Positions 1 through 6,912 of a DNA stretch of 35,801 nt are shown here, piece after piece. Position 1 is the first letter of the stretch. Each line of letters opens with the position of its first letter. A program made the position numbers and the translations under genes. Source of the DNA: Frateuria sp. Soil773 (GTDB taxonomy: Bacteria > Pseudomonadota > Gammaproteobacteria > Xanthomonadales > Rhodanobacteraceae); the NCBI RefSeq assembly GCF_001428405.1, contig NZ_LMSL01000002.1, positions 548,763-584,563 of the forward strand. The letters run 5' to 3'. The notes under the pieces are model-generated. The model was not told the DNA's origin, did no database searches, and worked only from the letters and a program-made list of their open reading frames with translations.

Positions 1-118
1 TGGGGGATACCTGGGAGACTGGAATTTCCCATACTCCCCGCTCGCCATTCCTACGGCTCTCAACGGCCGCTGGGACGACGCTTCGTAAGGGAATACCCGG
101 GGGACTTTGAACAGGCTC
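1..118. repeat. Left-edge intergenic segment with imperfect repeats
   Basis: No gene is supported here. Two imperfect direct copies of a 19-base unit are visible, at 2-20 and 88-106, matching at 15 of 19 positions. A shorter, loosely related inverted copy lies around 28-40. Base composition looks less GC-rich than the neighbouring genes. A 28-codon open stretch (2-85) ends in TAA at 86-88 and could be the tail of a gene running in from the left, but I recognise nothing in it. This could be an intergenic repeat element cut by the window edge. Confidence 0.25.
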
Positions 119-1006
119 TTAGGCTGCGCCGAGCCGGCGCGCCAGGGCCTGCGCGTCGCCCGGCGCCTTCACCTTGGCGTCGTTGTCGAAATAGCAGTAC
201 ACGTCGCGCGTGGCCCGCCTTGCCGGCGGCCTATCGCCGACACGCACTGCGTCCCGCGGCTGCGCGCCGCGCGCCCAGGCGCGGATGCGCCGCGCCCAGT
301 CGTCCAGCGCGCCGTCCGAATAGCCGCTGGCGTACAGCTCCCGGTCGCCGTGCAGGCGCAGGTACATGAAGCCGGCGGTAACGTCTTCCAGGTACGGCCA
401 CTTCCCCGCCGTATCGGCGACCACCAGCGCGACCCGGTGCCGGCGCAGCAGCGCGACGAACTGCGCGCAGGCGAAGCTGGGGTGGCGGACTTCCAGCGCG
501 TGGCGCAACGGGCGCGGGCGATCCGGGGCGAGCAGGGCGCGCGCCTTGAGGTGCGCGTCGTGGCGCCGCGCCAGCGACGCGGCCTGGCCGGTGTCGCGCG
601 GCAGCCGCGCGAGGAAGGCGTCGAACAGCGCCTCGTCGTAGCGCAGGCTGGGCGGGCATTGCCACAGGATCGGGCCGAGTTTCTCGCGCAGCGCGAACAC
701 GCCCGAGGCGAAGAAGTTGGCCAGCGCGGTATCGACGTCGCGCAGCCGCCTGGTGTGCGTGATGAAACGCGGCGCCTTCACCGCGAAGCGGAAGCCGCGC
801 GGCGTTTCCGCGTACCAGCGCGCGTAGCTCGACGGCCGCTGCAGGCTGTAGAACGAGCCGTTCAGCTCGATGCTGGCGACCTGGCGCGAGGCGTAGTGCA
901 GCTCCTCGCGCTGCGGCAGGCCCCTGGGATAGAACACGCCGCGCCACGGCGCGTAGCGCCAGCCGGAGATACCGATACGCAGCTTGCCGGTGTGCCGCTT
1001 GCCCAT
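119..1006 (-). CDS. DUF72 family protein (YecE-like)
   Basis: This encodes 295 residues. The N-terminus (residues 9-24, IGISGWRYAPWRGVFYP region), the ELNGSFYSL stretch near residue 52, the FRFAVKAPRFITH segment and the C-terminal YCYFDNDAKVKAPGDA stretch are typical of the DUF72/YecE family. These are TIM-barrel-like proteins of about 250-300 residues with no settled biochemical function. The ATG at 1006 was chosen because the family homology begins just after it. A longer open frame continues upstream, but only as an antisense shadow of the neighbouring genes. The gene lies 86 bases downstream of the M50 protease gene on the same strand, so read-through is possible, but I see no functional link. 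The family call is firm and the function is unknown. Confidence 0.9.
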   Translation of the reverse strand: MGKRHTGKLRIGISGWRYAPWRGVFYPRGLPQREELHYASRQVASIELNGSFYSLQRPSSYARWYAETPRGFRFAVKAPRFITHTRRLRDVDTALANFFASGVFALREKLGPILWQCPPSLRYDEALFDAFLARLPRDTGQAASLARRHDAHLKARALLAPDRPRPLRHALEVRHPSFACAQFVALLRRHRVALVVADTAGKWPYLEDVTAGFMYLRLHGDRELYASGYSDGALDDWARRIRAWARGAQPRDAVRVGDRPPARRATRDVYCYFDNDAKVKAPGDAQALARRLGAA

Positions 1007-1092
1007 GTCCGCCTCGCCCGGGAACGGACCGCCATGCAAGCGCGGCCGCGGTGAGACCGGGGTGACGCGCCGGTGAACGCGCCTGCGCGCGG

Positions 1093-3240
1093 CTAGAACC
1101 CGGCCTCGCGCCGCGCGATCGCGCCGAGCCAGCGCACGCCGCGGCCGAGCAGGCTGCGCGACTCGCCGGCGATCGCCACGCGGCCGTCCGATTCGCGCGG
1201 CAGCGCCTGCTTGCGGTCGCAGCCGTCGAAGCGCACGCGGAAGGTCGATTCCAGCGGCGCCAGCGTGCCGTCCGGGCGCCGCAGGCTGGGGATCTCGCCG
1301 CCGTAGACGCTGGCGACGCTGGCCTCGTCGAGCGCGGCCAGGTTCAGCCGGTCGATGCCGCTGACCGTGCAATGCACGTCCTGCTGTTCCGGCAGGCTGG
1401 CGAGGAAGGTGACCCGCTGGCCCGGCTGCAGCCGCGGCAGCGCCGCCTCGCCGACGAAGGCATTGCCCTTCACGCCGTCGCCGCCGACCACGCCGAGCAG
1501 CGCCTCGCCGCCCTTCAGCCACTCGCCCGGATGCAGCGTCGGGTCGAGGTCGACCACGCGGCCGGCGAATGGCGCGCGCAGGCTCAGCCGGGCCTGCTCG
1601 GCGCGATAGCCGGCGACCGTTGCGCGCGCGGTTTCCCAGCGCTTGCGCAGGGCGGGGCCGAGCGCGCGCAGCTCGTCGTCGAACGGCTGCTGCTCGACCT
1701 GCCATTGCAGCCGCGCGGCGTCTTGCTCGGCGCGCTTGAGCTGGTAGTCCAGCTCGGGCGATTCCAGTTGCGCCAGCAGCGCGCCCGCGGCGACCTGCCC
1801 GCCCTCGCGCACCGCCAGCTCGCGCAGCCGCGCCGGGCGCGGCGTGTACACGGTCTGCGCCAGCGCCTGGCCGAGCACCGCCGGTGCACGCACCGCGCCC
1901 TGCCACGGCACCAGCAGCACCAGCGCGAGCAGGCCGGCGAGGATCGCCGTGCGCACGGTCGCGCGCTGCCAGCGCAGCTCGCCGCGGCGGCGCCACCACA
2001 CCGCCAGCTCGCGCGCGATCGGCAGCACCAGGAACCAGCCGATCTCCACCGCCATCAGCAACAGGCCGAGTGCGCGGAAGAAGAAATGGAACACCAGCAG
2101 GGCGATGGCGAGGAACAGCACGAAGCGGTACAGCCAGGTCGCCAGCGCGAAGCCGATCAGGAAGCGCCGGTGCCGCTCCGGCAGCGGCTCGGGCGGCGCG
2201 TCGCCGAAGCCGAACAGCCGCTCGCGCAGCCACCAGCGGCCGAGCGCGAAGGTGCGCTCGTGCAGGTTCGGTACGTTGAGCCAGTCCGACAGCAGGTAGT
2301 AGCCGTCGAAGCGGGTGAACGGGCTGGCGTTGATCGCCAGCGTCACCAGCCAGGTGCTGGTGGCGAGCATGAACACGCCGGCGCGCAGCGGGCCGTCCGG
2401 CAGGAAGTTCCACAGCAAGGTGGCGTACGCGGCCAGCATCAGCTCGGCCAGCACGCCGGCCGCGCCGATCTGCAGCCGCGCGCGGCGCGACGGCAGCTTC
2501 CACGCCTCGTTGGTGTCGGTGTACAGCACCGGCCACAGCACCAGCAGCGCGATGCCCATGGTCGGCACGCGGCAGCCGTGGCGGTAGGCGGTGAACGCGT
2601 GGCCGAGCTCGTGCAGCACCTTGGCGAAGCTCAGCGCCACGCCCAGCCCGAGCAGGCCCTGCCAACTGGTGTAGGCGCGGAAGGTGTGCGCGAAGCTGTC
2701 CCACTGGCGCGTCACCAGGTACAGCCCCAGCGCCGCCACGCCCAGCGTGAACCACCAGAAGCCGGGCCGGTAGACGAAGCCGATCCACGGCGAGGCCCGC
2801 CGCAGGAACGGCATCGGCCGTACCAGCGGCACGCGCAGGAACAGATAGTTGTTGAGCAGCCACTTCGGCAGCGACAGCCGGCGCCGCGCCGCCGCTTCGT
2901 TGAGCCGCGCCGTGTCGGCGGGCGTAGCCGCCACGGTCAGGTGGTGCTCGGCGAGGAACTGCGCCAGCGCGACCACGTCCGCCGCCTCGACGTCGAGCGT
3001 GGTCTCCTCGTTCACCACCGCCGCGATCGCCTCCGCCTCGCCCAGCGGCCAGCGCGAGAGGATCTCGAAGGCGGCCCAGCTCAACTGGTAGAAGCGGTTG
3101 GCGGCCGGGTCGTGCAGCGTCCAGTTGGGCACGCCGTCGGGCGTCGCCGGCGCGGCGTTGAGGCTCAGCTCCTGGCGCAGCGGCGGCAGCGGATGCGCCG
3201 GGGCGGACGGCGTCGATGCGGGCGCGGGCCGGTCCGGCAT
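1093..3240 (-). CDS. M50 site-2-protease-like membrane protein with PqqD-like N-terminus and HlyD-like C-terminus
   Basis: This encodes 715 residues in three parts. Residues about 38-105 resemble a PqqD-like winged-helix module (W-x-L-HDPAANRFYQLSW, then FEIL and an acidic helix). Residues about 125-445 form a polytopic membrane domain with HELGH at 210-214 and N-x-x-P-x4-DG at 304-313, the zinc and catalytic motifs of M50 intramembrane metalloproteases; both are intact. Residues about 455-600 are HlyD-like: a barrel-sandwich half (TPRPARLRELAVREGG), a coiled-coil stretch (about 495-550), then the second half (LRAPFAGRVVDLDP). It is the last gene of the five-gene block and starts 3 bases after the preceding stop. 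By inference it could cleave or hold an exported client and hand it to the adaptors and TolC-like protein. The domains are well supported; the substrate is inferred. Confidence 0.88.
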   Translation of the reverse strand: MPDRPAPASTPSAPAHPLPPLRQELSLNAAPATPDGVPNWTLHDPAANRFYQLSWAAFEILSRWPLGEAEAIAAVVNEETTLDVEAADVVALAQFLAEHHLTVAATPADTARLNEAAARRRLSLPKWLLNNYLFLRVPLVRPMPFLRRASPWIGFVYRPGFWWFTLGVAALGLYLVTRQWDSFAHTFRAYTSWQGLLGLGVALSFAKVLHELGHAFTAYRHGCRVPTMGIALLVLWPVLYTDTNEAWKLPSRRARLQIGAAGVLAELMLAAYATLLWNFLPDGPLRAGVFMLATSTWLVTLAINASPFTRFDGYYLLSDWLNVPNLHERTFALGRWWLRERLFGFGDAPPEPLPERHRRFLIGFALATWLYRFVLFLAIALLVFHFFFRALGLLLMAVEIGWFLVLPIARELAVWWRRRGELRWQRATVRTAILAGLLALVLLVPWQGAVRAPAVLGQALAQTVYTPRPARLRELAVREGGQVAAGALLAQLESPELDYQLKRAEQDAARLQWQVEQQPFDDELRALGPALRKRWETARATVAGYRAEQARLSLRAPFAGRVVDLDPTLHPGEWLKGGEALLGVVGGDGVKGNAFVGEAALPRLQPGQRVTFLASLPEQQDVHCTVSGIDRLNLAALDEASVASVYGGEIPSLRRPDGTLAPLESTFRVRFDGCDRKQALPRESDGRVAIAGESRSLLGRGVRWLGAIARREAGF

Positions 3241-3243
3241 GCC

Positions 3244-4578
3244 TCAGCCCAGCCGCTGGCGCAGCGCGGCCAGCGGCCGGCGCAGCACGTAGTAGATCAG
3301 CGGCACGCGCCCGGCATACAGCCTCGCGGTGCCCATCAGGCCCAGCCAGGGGCGCGCCTCGCCGTCGGCGAAGTGCGCCTTGACCCGGTAGGCGAGGATG
3401 CCGTCGTCGGTGGGCGCGGCCTTGTACGCCACGCTGTCGACGGTGGCGCGGTAGGCGGTGAACGGCGAGGCCTTCGGATAGAAGGTGACCTCGGCGCCCG
3501 GCTTCAGCGCGATCTGGTCGCCCACCGAGAGATAGCCGGTCAGCTCGACGCGCGAGGGGTCGGCCAGCACCAGCACCTTCTCGCCCACTCCCACCGCCTT
3601 GCCGGTCCAGTCGTTGACGTCGGCGAACACCGCCACGCCGTCGCGCTCGGCCTTCACCTCGACCCGCGCGAGCTGGTCGGCGGTGTACGCCATCTCCACC
3701 GACTTCTGCTGCAGGTCGGCCAGCCGCTGCGCCATCTCCAGCTTGCCCTTGTCGTCGGTGACCGCAAGCTGGGCGCTCTGCCGGTACTCCTCCTGCGCCG
3801 CCTCGTAGGCCTTGCGCGCGCTGGCATAGCGGCTGCGCAAGGTGGTCGCGTCCAGGTCGAACAGCAGGTCGCCGGCCTTCACCGGCTGGTTCGGCACCAC
3901 CTTGAGGCGGTCGATCACGCCGTCCAGCGGCGCGCGCACCACGAATGGATCGACCGGCGTGACCTCGGCCGGCGCCAACGCCGACAGCCGCACCGGGATC
4001 GCGCAGACCACCAGCAGGGCGACGATCAGCCGCCACATCACCTTGCGCGTGCGCAGCCGCGCCCACGCCTTGCGCCACAGCCGCTCGCGCGGTCGCAGCG
4101 CGTACAGCGCGTGGCCGAGCAGCGCGCCCAGCTCGCCGGCCAGCGCCAGTTCTTCCTCGCGCCAGGGCTGCTCGCGCGCCAGCAGCAGCACGCCGTGCGG
4201 GCCGAGGCCGCCGTAGCGCATGGGCAGCGCCAGCGCATGCGCCGGCAGCCAGCCGCCCCATTCCTCGGCCAGCAGCGCCGGCAGCGCGGCCGCTTCGACC
4301 GCGCGCGGCGCCGGCACCGGCCCCAGCGCGCGGAACAGCCGCCCCAACCACTGCACGTACGGCGCGGTGGGATCGACCTGCGGCACGCCGGACAGGGCGG
4401 TGACCCGGCTCACGTTGCCATCCAGCCACAGCGCGGCCTGGCGGTAGGCCAGCACCGAGCGCGTCTCGTTGACGGCGACGAAGCCCAGCTCCTGCACGGT
4501 CGATACCGCGCGGGCGCGCTGGCCGAGCTGCAGCAGGCCGAGCAGGCCCTGGACGGAGGCGTGGCTGACGTCGCTCAT
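3244..4578 (-). CDS. HlyD-family membrane-fusion protein with GAF-like N-terminal domain
   Basis: This encodes 444 residues. Residues 1-170 form a soluble domain with no signal peptide, whose spacing and LALPMRYGGLGPHGVLLLAR stretch suggest a GAF-like fold. A membrane segment follows (about 186-206, MWRLIVALLVVCAIPV). The rest is an HlyD/periplasmic adaptor: barrel-sandwich half FVVRAPLDGVIDRLKVVPNQ, a coiled coil rich in Ala, Glu and Gln (about 265-330), then beta-barrel and membrane-proximal domains. The topology implies a cytoplasmic sensor-like head with a periplasmic adaptor. The start ATG at 4578 overlaps the upstream TGA by 4 bases (ATGA), and the stop is 3 bases before the M50 gene. 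A longer reading frame upstream is a shadow of the adaptor gene. The HlyD call is sure; the GAF assignment is moderate. Confidence 0.87.
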   Translation of the reverse strand: MSDVSHASVQGLLGLLQLGQRARAVSTVQELGFVAVNETRSVLAYRQAALWLDGNVSRVTALSGVPQVDPTAPYVQWLGRLFRALGPVPAPRAVEAAALPALLAEEWGGWLPAHALALPMRYGGLGPHGVLLLAREQPWREEELALAGELGALLGHALYALRPRERLWRKAWARLRTRKVMWRLIVALLVVCAIPVRLSALAPAEVTPVDPFVVRAPLDGVIDRLKVVPNQPVKAGDLLFDLDATTLRSRYASARKAYEAAQEEYRQSAQLAVTDDKGKLEMAQRLADLQQKSVEMAYTADQLARVEVKAERDGVAVFADVNDWTGKAVGVGEKVLVLADPSRVELTGYLSVGDQIALKPGAEVTFYPKASPFTAYRATVDSVAYKAAPTDDGILAYRVKAHFADGEARPWLGLMGTARLYAGRVPLIYYVLRRPLAALRQRLG

Positions 4579-5327
4579 CGCTGGTTCGGGAAGCTGGCCC
4601 AGCCGCTCATGCCGGGCAGCAGCTCGGCCGGCGCGCCGTCGATGCGGCCGCTGAGGTTGACGGTCTGGCTGACCGGGTCGATCCGCGCGCCGATGCGCAC
4701 CACCTGCGCCGGGTAGTCGCGGTCCAGGTCGTCCACATGCACGGTGAAGCGGGCGCCAGGCTTCAGCCCGGCGAGCCAGCGCGAGGGCACGATCAGCTTC
4801 ACTTCGAGCGCGCCGGTGTCGAGGATCTCCAGCAGCGGCTTGCCCGCCGCCACGTACTCGAACGGCGCCGCCTCGCGCTTCGCCACGCGGCCGGCGAACG
4901 GCGCGCGGATGCTGCACTTGCCGACCGTGGTGCGCATGTAGGCGGCGTCCGCGGCAGCCTCCTTCGCGCGCGCCTCGGCCTGGGCCGCCTCCAGCTCGCC
5001 GACCGAGCGCAGCCCGGCCAGCTTGCGGGTCACCGCCAGCTCGCGCGCGGCGGCGGCGGCGGTGGCTTCCGCCTTGCGCTGCTGCGCCTGGTACAGGCCG
5101 CAGTCGAACGCCACCAGCAGGTCGCCCTTGGCGAAGGCGTCGCCCTCCTTCAGCGGCAGACGGGCGATCTTCGCCGCCACTTCGCTGGAGATCGTCACGT
5201 CGTTCTGCGCGACCAGTTGGGTGCGGATGCGGCCCGCCGCGTCGGCGCCGTCGTCGCTGTCGCCGGCGGCGGCGGCGGCCGCCATCGACAGGCTCATCAG
5301 GGTGGTTGCGATCATCAACGGCTTCAC
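4575..5327 (-). CDS. Periplasmic adaptor (membrane-fusion) protein, RND/HlyD type
   Basis: This encodes 250 residues. The N-terminus is a signal peptide (MIATTLMSLSMAAAAAAG). The mature part has the barrel-sandwich half IRTQLVAQNDVTISSEVAA, a short alpha-hairpin (about 85-130), the second half CSIRAPFAGRVAKREAAPFE and a beta-barrel with VKLIVPSRWLAGLKPG. It is shorter than full RND adaptors (about 370 residues), with a small hairpin and a truncated membrane-proximal region. The GTG start at 5327 overlaps the upstream stop as GTGA; an in-frame ATG at 5315 is the alternative and gives a shorter signal peptide. It should bridge the inner-membrane parts and the TolC-like protein. There is no cognate RND pump or ABC transporter beside it, which is unusual. 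Confidence 0.9.
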   Translation of the reverse strand: MKPLMIATTLMSLSMAAAAAAGDSDDGADAAGRIRTQLVAQNDVTISSEVAAKIARLPLKEGDAFAKGDLLVAFDCGLYQAQQRKAEATAAAAARELAVTRKLAGLRSVGELEAAQAEARAKEAAADAAYMRTTVGKCSIRAPFAGRVAKREAAPFEYVAAGKPLLEILDTGALEVKLIVPSRWLAGLKPGARFTVHVDDLDRDYPAQVVRIGARIDPVSQTVNLSGRIDGAPAELLPGMSGWASFPNQR

Positions 5328-6874
5328 TGCTTGGATGCCTCTGCGCTTGGCACGGCGGGATTGTCCCATTGCCGGCGGGTGTCGCGGATCGCCCGCTCCA
5401 GCGCAGGCAGGTCGTGGCCGGTCACCGTCTCGGGCACCGGGTCCAGGCCCAGCGAGGCGATCATCTGGCCGTAGGCGCCCTGGTAGGCGGCGTAGCTCTG
5501 GTACAGCTTCAGCTCCGACATCAGCGCGCTGGTGGCGGCGCGGATCTCGCTGAGCTGGCCCTGCGCGCTGGCCTGCGACGCGTTGCGGGTGTGCTCGAGG
5601 ATGCGCTGCTCGACCTCGCTCAACTGGCGGGTCAGCTCGAACTGCTGCTTGCGGCTGGCGTAGTCGATCCAGGCCACGTGCACCTGGGTCAGCACCGCCA
5701 TGTTGAGCGCGAGCCGCTGCTCGCGCGCGAGCTGGTACTGCGCGTTCGCCGCCGCCTTGATGCGCCGGGCGTTGAGCAGGTTGAGCAGGTTCCAGCTCAC
5801 CCGCAGGCCGGCATCGCGCCAGGCGTTGTTCACCAGGAAGCTGTTGCTGTCGTAGTGCGCGCCCACTTCCAGCTCGACGCCGGGCAGCAGCCGCGCCATC
5901 GCCTTGTGCGTTTCGTTGAGGCCGATGCGCTCGGTGTATTCGGCCTCGGCCAGTTCCGGCCGGTTGAGCAGGGCGACCTCTTCCATGCGCTCCGGCGCGA
6001 TCGACAGCGCGGGCAGGTCGAAGCCGTCCGGCACGGCCAACTGATAGGGCTTGCCCGGCTCCAGGTTCATGATCGAGGCGAGCTTGGGCTTGGCCTGCAG
6101 CAGCTCGTCGCGGATCGTTTCCAGCTGCAGCACCAGGTCGAGCAGCTCGCGCTGGTAGGCCAGCGCCTGCAGCGGGTCCTTCAGGCGCTCGCGCTCGATC
6201 GTGCGCGAATCGCGCAGCGCCTGCTGCGCCTGCGCCAGCAACGGGTCGAACTGCGCCTGCAGCTTCTGCGCGCCGGCCGCCTGCCAGTACGCCTGGCGCG
6301 TCTGCTGCATCAGCAACTGCACCACCTTGCGGCGACGCTCGCGCGCGGCCAGCACGCGGTCGGCCTGCTGCTTGGCCCCGTAGTAGCTCACCCCGAAGTC
6401 GAGCAGGTTCCAGGAAAAGCCCAGGTCGCCGCGCAGCGCATGGCGCTCGCTGGAGGTGGACGGCACCAGCGACTGCTGCCCGGTGGTGATGTCCTGCGAG
6501 GACGCGGCCAGCACGTTGTCGCGCACGGTGTAGCCGGCGGCGGCGGTGAGCGTGGGCAGCAGGTCGACGTTGGACAGGTCGAGCTGGCGCTGCGCCATCG
6601 CCTGTTCCATCAGCTTCACGCGGCTGTCGAGGTTGTACTTGAGCGCGCGCGCCATCGCCTCGTCGAGGGTGATCGGCCCGTCCACCGGCGCCTGCCCGGC
6701 GGCCATCGCCTGGCGGTCGGCCGGCAGCATCGCGGCGCGCTGCTCGGCCGACAGCGGTCGCGGGCGCACGACGCAGCCGGCCAGCGCGGCGGCGGCCAGC
6801 GCGGCGGCGGCGATCTTCCAGGGCGCCGCCGCGAAGCAAGGCAGGCGGCGGCACGGGGTGGAACGGGGCGGCAT
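5324..6874 (-). CDS. TolC-like outer-membrane efflux lipoprotein
   Basis: This encodes 516 residues. A lipoprotein signal with lipobox LAGC (Cys at about residue 34) is followed by a TolC/OEP-type all-alpha repeat architecture. Each half starts with a long helix set (DEAMARALKYNLDSRVKLMEQ and LNRPELAEAEYTERIGLNE). Each is followed by a strand pair that could form the beta-barrel (LLPTLTAAAGYTV and LLPGVELEVGAHYDS). It should form the trimeric outer-membrane channel for the adaptors encoded downstream. The start is uncertain: ATG 6874 gives the more ordinary signal peptide, while ATG 6895 would add seven residues and lies closer to the upstream stop. Neither has a clear Shine-Dalgarno sequence. 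The stop overlaps the next start. Confidence 0.9.
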   Translation of the reverse strand: MPPRSTPCRRLPCFAAAPWKIAAAALAAAALAGCVVRPRPLSAEQRAAMLPADRQAMAAGQAPVDGPITLDEAMARALKYNLDSRVKLMEQAMAQRQLDLSNVDLLPTLTAAAGYTVRDNVLAASSQDITTGQQSLVPSTSSERHALRGDLGFSWNLLDFGVSYYGAKQQADRVLAARERRRKVVQLLMQQTRQAYWQAAGAQKLQAQFDPLLAQAQQALRDSRTIERERLKDPLQALAYQRELLDLVLQLETIRDELLQAKPKLASIMNLEPGKPYQLAVPDGFDLPALSIAPERMEEVALLNRPELAEAEYTERIGLNETHKAMARLLPGVELEVGAHYDSNSFLVNNAWRDAGLRVSWNLLNLLNARRIKAAANAQYQLAREQRLALNMAVLTQVHVAWIDYASRKQQFELTRQLSEVEQRILEHTRNASQASAQGQLSEIRAATSALMSELKLYQSYAAYQGAYGQMIASLGLDPVPETVTGHDLPALERAIRDTRRQWDNPAVPSAEASKQ

Positions 6875-6912
6875 GGCGGCGAGCGTCGGGGCCATCCCGG
6901 CATTCGGTCGCG

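Noticed and set aside
119-4429. A 1436-codon minus-strand open frame spanning several genes
   Set aside because: Only its last 295 codons (DUF72) look like a protein; the rest is Arg/Ala/Gly-rich and antisense or out of frame to the M50 and HlyD genes. Long stop-free frames are expected at this GC content.
1372-4716. A 1114-codon plus-strand open frame
   Set aside because: Composition is dominated by Arg, Gln, His and Ala without any domain; it is the reverse shadow of the M50 and HlyD genes.
6546-6903. Short frames on both strands at the start of the TolC-like gene
   Set aside because: They overlap the signal peptide region of a well-supported outer-membrane protein and have no features of their own.
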